From: Porphyromonadaceae bacterium
Lineage (GTDB): Bacteria; Bacteroidota; Bacteroidia; Bacteroidales; CAMTPD01
Direction: 5' to 3'
Length of the DNA stretch: 12,656 bases
Assembly (NCBI GenBank): GCA_003447595.1
Contig: DLYT01000060.1
Coordinates: 4,195-16,850 of the forward strand
Shown here: one piece after another, positions 7,104 through 12,656 of the stretch
How the letters are laid out: each line of letters begins with the position of its first letter
Numbering within the stretch: the first letter of the stretch is position 1
Program-made: the position numbers and the translations under genes
The notes under the pieces: generated by a model
Databases searched by the model: none
The model's input: the letters and a program-made list of their open reading frames with translations, nothing else
What the model was told of the DNA's origin: nothing

Positions 7104-7886
7104 ATGAGTTTATACACGCCAAAAGAGATTCTTTCTTATGTTGAAAAAACATCTTTCGAGAAACGAGGTCTCAACTTTAAAAAAACAATCATTCTAGGTT
7201 TTATTGCTGGTGCTTACATCGCAATGGGTGGATTACTATCTATCCTTATTGGTTATGGGTTTCCTGAAATTTCGGCCGGAAATCCGGGGTTGCAAAAGTT
7301 CTTAACCGGAGCAATGTTTCCTGTTGGTCTTATTTTAGTTGTTGTTGCAGGAGCTGAGCTTTTTACGAGTAATACTGCTTATTTTACACCCGGAGCACTC
7401 AGTGGAAAGCATTCTCTTTCTGTAGTATTACGGAGTTGGATAACTGTGTATGCTTCTAATTTCGCAGGAGCATTATTCTTTAGTTATTTTCTAATTTATC
7501 TAACAGGTATTGTTCATTACGATCCTTGGCACTCTAGTATAATTAAACTGGCTGAAGCGAAGGTTTCATATCCTTTTCTTACAGTTTTTTTGAAAGGTAT
7601 TGGAGCAAACTGGTTGGTTTGTTTAGCTATATGGTTAGGAATAAGTGCAAAAGATACAACAGGAAAGATTCTTGGAATATGGTGGCCGGTGATGTGCTTT
7701 GTGGCAATTGGCTATGAGCACTGTATCGCAAATATGTTTTATGTTCCGCTTGGAATTTTCGAGGGAGCAAATGTTTCTTGGGCCCAATTTCTTCTAAACA
7801 GTCTACTTCCTTCTACGTTAGGGAATATTGTTGGTGGAGCTTTTTTTGTTGGAACCTTATATTGGTATGTATACGGTCGCGATTAA
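7104..7886 (+). CDS. Formate/nitrite transporter (FNT) family channel
   Basis: The protein has 260 residues and about six membrane spans (near 27-50, 68-88, 107-134, 157-180, 190-212 and 230-256). FNT landmarks are visible: AGAELFTSNT (82-91), with T88 likely equivalent to the omega-loop threonine of FocA; KGIGANWLVCLAIWL (164-178); and GYEHCIANMFYVPLG (203-217), where H206 corresponds to the pore histidine. Family members are pentameric inner-membrane channels for formate, nitrite, hydrosulfide or lactate/acetate. In a fermentative anaerobe, formate or hydrosulfide is plausible, but no substrate-specific gene (pyruvate formate-lyase, nitrite reductase) lies within the window. The downstream helicase start is only 48 bases after this stop, so the two may share some transcription. 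The symbol focA is not assigned because the substrate is unproven. Confidence 0.92.
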   Translation: MSLYTPKEILSYVEKTSFEKRGLNFKKTIILGFIAGAYIAMGGLLSILIGYGFPEISAGNPGLQKFLTGAMFPVGLILVVVAGAELFTSNTAYFTPGALSGKHSLSVVLRSWITVYASNFAGALFFSYFLIYLTGIVHYDPWHSSIIKLAEAKVSYPFLTVFLKGIGANWLVCLAIWLGISAKDTTGKILGIWWPVMCFVAIGYEHCIANMFYVPLGIFEGANVSWAQFLLNSLLPSTLGNIVGGAFFVGTLYWYVYGRD

Positions 7887-7901
7887 TTGATTTATTTATT
7901 T

Positions 7902-7909
7902 TATCTTTA
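7902..7909 (+). promoter_or_regulatory. Weak candidate -7 element upstream of the DEAD-box helicase
   Basis: TATCTTTA differs from TAnnTTTG only in the last base and lies 25 bases before the helicase ATG, just after the channel gene stop. No -33 TTTG is at the expected distance, so it may be chance in AT-rich sequence. Confidence 0.25.
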
Positions 7910-7934
7910 CGATATTAATAAAATACGAAGGCAG

Positions 7935-9203
7935 ATGAGATTTGATGAAATGAATCTTGAAGATGCTTTGCTCCAAGGATTGGATGCAATGAATTTTCGG
8001 GAAGCAACCCCTGTACAGGAGAAGACTATTCCGTATATATTAGAAGGGAAAGATATTATTGCGTGTGCCCAAACCGGGACAGGAAAAACTGCTGCTTATG
8101 TATTACCATTGCTCAATAGGCTAAGCAAAGGTGAGCATGCTGCTAATTCAATAAATGCGATAATAATGTCTCCGACGAGAGAGCTTGCCCAGCAGATAGA
8201 TCAGCAACTTGAAGGGTTTTCATATTTTTTGCCAGTTTCATCAATTGCGGTTTATGGAGGAAGCGACGGAGCATTGTGGGAGCAGCAAAAAAGAAGTCTT
8301 CAGATGGGAGCAGATGTTGTTGTTGCAACTCCGGGAAGACTATTATCTTATCTTAATTTAATCGATCTTGATTTGTCTCACGTTTCGTATTTTATATTAG
8401 ATGAGGCTGACCGTATGCTTGATATGGGATTTTATGATGATATCATGCAAATTGTAAATGCTTTGCCGGCATCAAGACAGACAATTATGTTCTCAGCAAC
8501 AATGCCTCCTAAGATAAGACAACTAGCAAAGAATATTTTAAGAGATCCGATAGAAGTTGAGATTGCGGTTTCGAGACCACCTGAAGCGATCATGCAAACA
8601 GCTTATGTTTGTTATGATAATCAAAAACTTCCTATCTTGACTGGACTTTTTGCAAATACGTCTCCTGAGCGAGTTATTATATTTGCTTCATCGAAACTTA
8701 AGGTAAAGGAATTAGCCACTCGTTTACAATCGATGAAATTTAATGTAGGAGCAATGCACTCTGATTTACAGCAATCAGAAAGAGAGTCTGTAATGAAAGA
8801 TTTCAAAAGTAATAAGTTGTCCATCTTGGTTGCTACAGACATCGTTTCACGAGGTATTGATATTGATGACATTCGATTAGTTATTAATTTTGATATTCCG
8901 CACGATCCTGAAGATTATATTCATCGTATCGGACGTACAGCGCGCGCAAATAATGAAGGCCTCGCGATTACTTTCGTTTCAGAAGATGAACAATCTAAAT
9001 TTCATCGTATCGAGCAATTCCTAGGAAAGGATGTATATAAGATACCTGTGTTTCCTGAGTATGGCGAAGCACCTGCTTATGAGCCGAGAAAGAAGCGTGC
9101 AAAGTCTGTACGAAAGAATAAAAATGGAGGAGCACCTAGAAAGAAGGTTGTAAAGAAAAATATTCAGAATAATAATTATAAAGATATGGAAGGTATGGTG
9201 TAA
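7935..9203 (+). CDS. DEAD-box ATP-dependent RNA helicase (RhlE-like)
   Basis: From the ATG at 7935 the protein has 422 residues and all core helicase motifs in order: Q motif (F21 to TPVQ, 25-28), Walker A AQTGTGKT (45-52), PTREL (80-84), TPGR (132-135), DEAD (156-159), SAT (187-189), VIIFAS (247-252), VATDIVSRGID (299-309) and HRIGRTAR (330-337). After residue 380 comes a basic, low-complexity tail (RKKRAK, RKKVVKK), typical of RNA-binding extensions in RhlE-type helicases. It would unwind RNA duplexes in ribosome assembly or mRNA turnover. An in-frame TTG at 7887 would add 16 residues (IYLFYLYDINKIRRQ) directly after the preceding stop; they are unlike the family start MxFxEMNL, so 7935 is chosen. 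A very strong terminator follows. Confidence 0.93.
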   Translation: MRFDEMNLEDALLQGLDAMNFREATPVQEKTIPYILEGKDIIACAQTGTGKTAAYVLPLLNRLSKGEHAANSINAIIMSPTRELAQQIDQQLEGFSYFLPVSSIAVYGGSDGALWEQQKRSLQMGADVVVATPGRLLSYLNLIDLDLSHVSYFILDEADRMLDMGFYDDIMQIVNALPASRQTIMFSATMPPKIRQLAKNILRDPIEVEIAVSRPPEAIMQTAYVCYDNQKLPILTGLFANTSPERVIIFASSKLKVKELATRLQSMKFNVGAMHSDLQQSERESVMKDFKSNKLSILVATDIVSRGIDIDDIRLVINFDIPHDPEDYIHRIGRTARANNEGLAITFVSEDEQSKFHRIEQFLGKDVYKIPVFPEYGEAPAYEPRKKRAKSVRKNKNGGAPRKKVVKKNIQNNNYKDMEGMV

Positions 9204-9229
9204 ATTATATTGATATCTTCTGTATATAT

Positions 9230-9281
9230 AAGGAAAAGGAAGAATTTACGATTGCGTAGATTCTTCCTTTTCCTTTTTTTT
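9230..9281 (+). terminator. Very strong intrinsic terminator after the helicase gene
   Basis: A 16-bp perfect stem (9230-9245 with 9260-9275) continues through one wobble and 4 more pairs (tacg/cgta) to an ATTG tetraloop, 21 pairs in all. The T run covers 9274-9281, its first two bases being the end of the stem. It starts 27 bases after the helicase stop. Confidence 0.92.
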
Positions 9282-9561
9282 GTTACCTACTTGTTGCAAC
9301 TATTAGGTGTATTTGTTGTTGAATCAGTTATTTAGCCTGCTATTTAAATAACGTTAATGCGATATATTAAACTTTCTTTTTAGAAGAACATAATGGATTA
9401 TATTATGTTTTAGTAATGAGAAACAGATAAAATGTTTCTATTTGGAATAATACATTTCTTATGAAAAAGGTGAGAGATAAAATTATAAATATATTCTTTA
9501 GATTAATGTGATTTTCATATTTATTTCTCTATATAATAGGTTAGTCTTTTAAGGTGTTATG

Positions 9562-9592
9562 AAGGCGTACTGCTGTGAGAGCAATGCGCCTT
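9562..9592. repeat. Near-perfect 13-bp inverted repeat (hairpin) in the gene-free stretch
   Basis: aaggcgtactgct (9562-9574) pairs with agcaatgcgcctt (9580-9592) around a GTGAG loop, with 12 pairs (one a wobble) and a single C/A mismatch. It is the most GC-rich hairpin in the AT-rich stretch apart from the terminator. It lacks a good T-tract on either strand, so it looks like a structural RNA or protein-binding element rather than a terminator. Confidence 0.6.
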
Positions 9593-9686
9593 TGAGTTAT
9601 TTTAGAATACATAAAAACATAATAGTCTTCTATTGTTTCAATGAAGGAATAATAGTTAAACGAATACATAAATACGTCTTATCTTC

Positions 9687-9752
9687 AAACTTATCGATCT
9701 GTTTATTGTTATTAAATCAGAGAAAAGACAATGTGCATTTATCGATAAGTTT
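9687..9752. repeat. Perfect 12-bp inverted repeat with 42-base spacer
   Basis: aaacttatcgat (9687-9698) and atcgataagttt (9741-9752) are exact reverse complements. The right arm runs into a further TT and then AG, so a weak terminator-like end is possible. The spacer is AT-rich with no notable internal pairing. Confidence 0.55.
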
Positions 9753-9780
9753 TTAGTGTTGATTTATAGACGTTGTTGAG

Positions 9781-9817
9781 GCCCGGTTTGATATGTAAAT
9801 GTCAGCCGGGCTTTTTT
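9781..9817 (+). terminator. Orphan intrinsic terminator
   Basis: gcccggt (9781-9787) pairs with gccgggc (9805-9811), 7 bp with one T-G wobble, around a 17-base loop, followed by TTTTTT (9812-9817). It is directed on the + strand and lies over 500 bases after the helicase terminator with no recognised gene between. It could end a small RNA or catch read-through. Confidence 0.75.
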
Positions 9818-9844
9818 ATTAGAGGAGAAATCTATGTAATATTC

Positions 9845-9883
9845 AAAAAAGAAGGAGTAATGAATTTATATCCATTACTCCTT
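9845..9883 (-). terminator. Intrinsic terminator of the TPR protein gene
   Basis: Read on the minus strand, an 11-bp perfect stem (9873-9883 with 9852-9862, 10-base loop) is followed by C and TTTTTT (9850-9845). It begins 10 bases after the stop codon of the TPR gene. Confidence 0.85.
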
Positions 9884-9892
9884 ACTTCTTAA

Positions 9893-12097
9893 TCATTCTT
9901 CGAGTTTGTATCGAATTTGATCCAATATAATAGGAATTTCATCTGCATTAACACCTGCTGAGATAAGTTCCGGAATATCTTTTCTAAATGCATCAATAAA
10001 TTTATCGATGCTACTATTATCTGCACGCACAGACTTTAAGTATAGTTCAATTGCTTTTTTCATATCATGTAAAGCCCATTCTGTATGTCCGGCATTCAAG
10101 AAGTCTTGTGAGGTAGCATTAGTTTCTTGAATGATTTTGGTATAGTAGCGTTGAGCCTGCTCGTACTTTTTGGTTAAGAACGAACACCAAGCAATAGCTC
10201 TCCATGATTTCGTGCTTTTTTGATCAAGAAACTCAACTTTAAAATAACAGGTTAATGCTTCTTGATAGTTTTTGAGTTCAAGATAACAATGCCCGATATT
10301 AATTTGATTATTTAAGTTATTCGGACTGATTGACTCTAGTTTCCTATAATACTGAAGAGCGTTTTCGGGCTGTTTCAATTGTTTATAGCAACCGGCAAGT
10401 TTGCGTAAAGTCCATTTACTATCCGGATTTAGCAGTTCTGCGTGTTGATAAGCTTTTAAAGCCTCATCAATCTTGCCAAGCATTTGATAACAATATCCGA
10501 TTTTCTGATAGATTGTTTCGTTAGTAGCATCAAGCTGTACTAGTTTTTGAAATAAATGAAGAGCATCTTCGTAGTATTTCTTTTTAAAGAATGATTCGGC
10601 AAAAAGGGTTAAGCTCTCAACATCCGAGATGTATGGGGCAAGTACCGGCTGATTATAGAAATCAAGCGATTGATTGAAGATGTCTTTAAAATCCAGATGT
10701 CGTGGATGCAATTTGTAGAATCTATATAGATTTTGCAAATAGCGAGCAATCATGAAGTCTACCTTCTTTTGTTCTGGAAGTACACCTTCATTATCCTGTT
10801 CCGGATTTAAATCTCCAAGAGAAAACTTTTCTACTACTTCTTTATTAGATTGAGACATGCTCTTGATTGTGAACCAGAATGAATATCTATCAGAATCGCA
10901 AAGCATAAAGTTGATGACCATCAATTTAGAGATACCTTTCATGTTGCTGTCTGCATTTGCAACCTCTGAGAACTCTTCTGTAAAAGGTAAGAACCAGTTA
11001 CTAAATGTGCTGAAGAACGGCATATTTTTCAAGCTGGAGAAAGAAGATAATAATACGTCTGCTCCTTCAGATTGTAAATCATTTAGTTCTTGAAATTTCT
11101 CGGCCCATTTACTTTTTGCAAGCTCCTCTTCCCATTCCGGGTTCATTTCTTCTGATAATGTTTCCGGATTCAAGTCTTGAATATTGAACTTCTTTTTAAG
11201 GTCTGCCGAAGTCTTCATCATTTCCGGTATAATTTCTTCCTGAAGTTGTTTCGAGATTTTTTCAGTATCCCGAGATAAGATGAACTTAAGCATAATACTA
11301 CGGAAGTCTTTAATGAAAGTTGGAGACTCAGCATAGCTAGCCAATCGATTCATAACGCTAGGGTAGAGCTCGATTCGATGTTGGTAAGTATAAATGGTAA
11401 GGAGTATTCCGACAAAAGCTCTAATGCGAATCATTGGGTTTGCGTTTTCCGCAAAATCGAACAATAGATCAATCTTGTCTTCATCAAAATAAGTAAGCAA
11501 CGACAATGTAAGAGCTGAAGTCGCCAAACACTTATCCGTATAATATATAGAAGTATCGTTAGCAAAAGACTTCAAAACCTCCAACTCATCTGATGTGATT
11601 CTATCTGAAAGCCATAGCTTATTAAATAACTCATCTGCTACTCTTTCGTGAGTACGCATCTCAGGTAATAAATCCATAGCTTGCCCTTGCGCCTCCGACT
11701 CTTTTTTAAGTTCGAGTTGGGTGGCAAACCATCGTAAGCGTTGGTAGATAATGTGGTAATCTGGAATATTCGCAAGATGGATATTTCTTCTTCGTTCGAA
11801 GTAATATCTGGTATATGTTTTTGTGGCAGTTTTTAACCAGATGTTTTCGCATAATTCATATGTAGAAGTGCACAAATCATTGTATATTTTCTTCTGCATA
11901 GGGTCTGTAACCCCTTGTGACAGATACGAAAGCATGTGTTTGTACGTTTCCTCCAATTCGGTGAGTTTATCTTGATAGTACCACTCTTCCGATTGAGTTA
12001 TTAAGGCATGTATTGAATCAAAAGCCTCTTTTATTTCTTTATTGTTAAGCGCCTGAATTGCGTTGTTTCTGAGCTTACTTATTTCTTGATTCGTCAT
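9893..12097 (-). CDS. Large cytoplasmic tetratricopeptide-repeat protein of unknown role
   Basis: The protein has 734 residues. No signal peptide or membrane segment is apparent (MTNQEISKLRNNAIQALNN start), so it is probably cytoplasmic. The C-terminal third carries about six TPR units (roughly 493-525, 527-559, 561-593, 595-627, 629-661 and 663-695). They show the usual pattern of small residues at positions 8 and 20 and proline near 32, for example YCYQMLGKIDEALKAYQ and LLNPDS. TPR arrays are protein-protein interaction scaffolds. The first 480 residues are predicted by eye to be almost wholly helical (HEAT/TPR-like), with an acidic, charged linker at about 305-345, and match no domain I can name. 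The gene stands alone on the minus strand between two terminators and lepA, so context gives no function. The ATG at 12097 is the natural start of the long frame. Confidence 0.85.
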   Translation of the reverse strand: MTNQEISKLRNNAIQALNNKEIKEAFDSIHALITQSEEWYYQDKLTELEETYKHMLSYLSQGVTDPMQKKIYNDLCTSTYELCENIWLKTATKTYTRYYFERRRNIHLANIPDYHIIYQRLRWFATQLELKKESEAQGQAMDLLPEMRTHERVADELFNKLWLSDRITSDELEVLKSFANDTSIYYTDKCLATSALTLSLLTYFDEDKIDLLFDFAENANPMIRIRAFVGILLTIYTYQHRIELYPSVMNRLASYAESPTFIKDFRSIMLKFILSRDTEKISKQLQEEIIPEMMKTSADLKKKFNIQDLNPETLSEEMNPEWEEELAKSKWAEKFQELNDLQSEGADVLLSSFSSLKNMPFFSTFSNWFLPFTEEFSEVANADSNMKGISKLMVINFMLCDSDRYSFWFTIKSMSQSNKEVVEKFSLGDLNPEQDNEGVLPEQKKVDFMIARYLQNLYRFYKLHPRHLDFKDIFNQSLDFYNQPVLAPYISDVESLTLFAESFFKKKYYEDALHLFQKLVQLDATNETIYQKIGYCYQMLGKIDEALKAYQHAELLNPDSKWTLRKLAGCYKQLKQPENALQYYRKLESISPNNLNNQINIGHCYLELKNYQEALTCYFKVEFLDQKSTKSWRAIAWCSFLTKKYEQAQRYYTKIIQETNATSQDFLNAGHTEWALHDMKKAIELYLKSVRADNSSIDKFIDAFRKDIPELISAGVNADEIPIILDQIRYKLEE

Positions 12098-12146
12098 AAA
12101 GGCTTAATTGTGTATTATTTATAATGCTAATATATTGGTTTTTTTG

Positions 12147-12154
12147 TACATTTG
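12147..12154 (+). promoter_or_regulatory. Candidate -7 element of lepA
   Basis: TACATTTG is a full TAnnTTTG match 29 bases before the lepA ATG, predicting a start near 12160 and a short leader of about 24 bases. The -33 region (around 12123-12127) has no TTTG, only a TG. Confidence 0.45.
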
Positions 12155-12159
12155 CGATT

Positions 12160-12167
12160 CAAAAATA
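12160..12167 (-). promoter_or_regulatory. Candidate -7 element of the TPR protein gene
   Basis: Minus-strand TATTTTTG (12167 to 12160) is a full TAnnTTTG match. It would start transcription near 12154 and give a leader of about 55 bases before the ATG at 12097. No clear -33 TTTG is seen, which would fall inside the lepA start. Confidence 0.35.
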
Positions 12168-12183
12168 ATATTTTAATTAGCAG

Positions 12184-12656
12184 ATGAAGAATATCCGCAA
12201 TTTTTGTATCATTGCTCATATCGACCATGGTAAAAGTACCTTGGCAGACCGTTTGCTTGAGTATACCAAGACTGTAGAAGGTAAAGATCTTCAGGCACAA
12301 GTGCTTGACGATATGGATTTGGAGCGTGAACGTGGTATCACAATCAAGAGTCACGCAATCCAGATGAAGTATGAATATCAGGGTGAAACATATATACTGA
12401 ATCTAATTGATACTCCCGGACACGTTGACTTTTCGTACGAGGTTTCTCGTTCGATCGCAGCATGTGAAGGTGCATTACTAATCGTTGATGCAGCTCAGGG
12501 TATTCAAGCTCAAACTATTTCTAACTTGTACATGGCGATCGAGCACGATTTGGAGATTATTCCGATCTTGAATAAAATCGACTTGCCAAGTGCTATGCCA
12601 GATGAAGTTGAAGATCAGATCGTAGAACTTCTTGGTTGCAAGCGCGAAGATATTTT
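12184..12656 (+). CDS. lepA: Elongation factor 4 (LepA), N-terminal part, cut by window end
   Basis: An ATG at 12184 opens a frame running off the window, giving 157 residues. The translation factor GTPase motifs are all present: G1 AHIDHGKS (11-18), G2 RGITI (50-54), G3 DTPGH (76-80) and G4 NKID (130-133). The start MKNIRNFCIIAHIDHGKSTL and the ERERGITIKSHAI stretch (47-59) distinguish LepA from EF-Tu, EF-G and BipA/TypA. LepA acts on the ribosome in the cytoplasm, where it has been linked to back-translocation, translation under ionic stress and 30S biogenesis. It diverges from the TPR protein gene across an 86-base gap. The remaining domains, including the LepA-specific C-terminal domain, lie beyond the window. 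Confidence 0.95.
   Translation, partial: MKNIRNFCIIAHIDHGKSTLADRLLEYTKTVEGKDLQAQVLDDMDLERERGITIKSHAIQMKYEYQGETYILNLIDTPGHVDFSYEVSRSIAACEGALLIVDAAQGIQAQTISNLYMAIEHDLEIIPILNKIDLPSAMPDEVEDQIVELLGCKREDI

Larger units (their letters stand above)
9282..9892. other. Gene-free stretch of about 610 bases with multiple inverted repeats
   Basis: No frame here looks like a protein. The longest, an ATG frame at 9559-9756 (65 residues), has no recognisable motif and its first codons coincide with a strong hairpin. The stretch contains perfect or near-perfect inverted repeats at 9327-9352, 9387-9409, 9419-9439, 9562-9592 and 9687-9752, and a terminator at 9781-9817, all separate from the helicase terminator. 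No tRNA, tmRNA, RNase P RNA or 6S RNA signature is recognised. No convincing TAnnTTTG box with a matching -33 element was found, though one-mismatch boxes lie at 9308-9315 and 9437-9444. Confidence 0.6.

Noticed and set aside
7887..7934. TTG-initiated extension of the DEAD-box helicase
   Set aside because: Begins immediately after the preceding stop, covers the probable promoter region, and is unlike the conserved family start at 7935.
9387..9439. Two small AT-rich hairpins (9387-9409 and 9419-9439) considered as individual regulatory elements or terminators
   Set aside because: Stems of 7-8 bp made mostly of A-T pairs without T-tracts are expected by chance in such AT-rich DNA; they are mentioned only as part of the possible noncoding RNA locus.
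9559..9756. 65-residue ATG frame in the gene-free stretch
   Set aside because: No recognisable motif or family resemblance, starts inside a strong hairpin (9562-9592), and its 3' part covers the 12-bp inverted repeat. More consistent with noncoding sequence.
12127..12354. Minus-strand frame opposite the lepA start
   Set aside because: Antisense to the highly conserved LepA GTPase domain and to the intergenic promoter region; no domain resemblance.
1..12656. Search by eye for CRISPR repeats, insertion sequences, integrases, tRNA genes, toxin-antitoxin or defence genes
   Set aside because: No regularly spaced repeats, transposase or integrase motifs, cloverleaf-like sequence or defence-family motifs were seen; all long frames belong to ordinary cellular families apart from the TPR protein's N-terminal region.

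Overview
The window looks like a chromosomal segment of an AT-rich anaerobic Bacteroidales bacterium. The evidence is the protein families (a Porin_10-type outer-membrane protein, a ferredoxin-linked 2-oxoacid oxidoreductase, a Bacteroides-type DEAD-box helicase), weak Shine-Dalgarno sequences, and several TAnnTTTG motifs upstream of genes, the -7 element of the Bacteroidota primary sigma factor. Genus cannot be set from the sequence alone. I see no insertion sequence, phage gene, CRISPR array, tRNA or rRNA. The gene content is core-genome in character.

Layout: the 3' end of glnS (1-261) is followed by a terminator hairpin (375-404). A DedA-family membrane protein (462-1079) comes next. Then a compact five-gene unit on the + strand: a two-cluster ferredoxin-like subunit (1192-1419), the alpha subunit (1435-2514), a 55-residue membrane protein (2524-2691), the TPP-binding beta subunit (2706-3470) and the gamma subunit (3484-4026) of a 2-oxoacid:ferredoxin oxidoreductase (KOR/VOR type). 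Spacings are 9-15 bases. A terminator (4049-4092) ends this unit, and a -7-like box lies in its T-rich tail just before a large putative porin (4115-6139). Eight bases after the porin is a solute-binding-type protein with an N-terminal membrane anchor (6148-6972), followed by a weak terminator.

A formate/nitrite-family channel (7104-7886) and a DEAD-box RNA helicase (7935-9203) follow, closed by a very strong terminator (9230-9281). A stretch of about 600 bases without a convincing protein gene (9282-9892) holds several inverted repeats and an orphan + strand terminator (9781-9817). On the - strand is a 734-residue TPR protein (9893-12097), and diverging from it is the 5' part of lepA (12184-12656, cut by the window edge).

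Functionally, the 2-oxoacid oxidoreductase would exchange electrons between ferredoxin and acyl-CoA/2-oxoacid pairs in anaerobic carbon metabolism, and the FNT channel would move formate or a similar small anion. The porin and the anchored binding protein form an envelope pair. glnS, the helicase and lepA serve translation or RNA metabolism. No defence system or other clear new multi-gene system is visible. The least explained items are the small membrane protein inside the oxidoreductase operon, the hairpin-rich gene-free stretch, and the large unassigned N-terminal part of the TPR protein.
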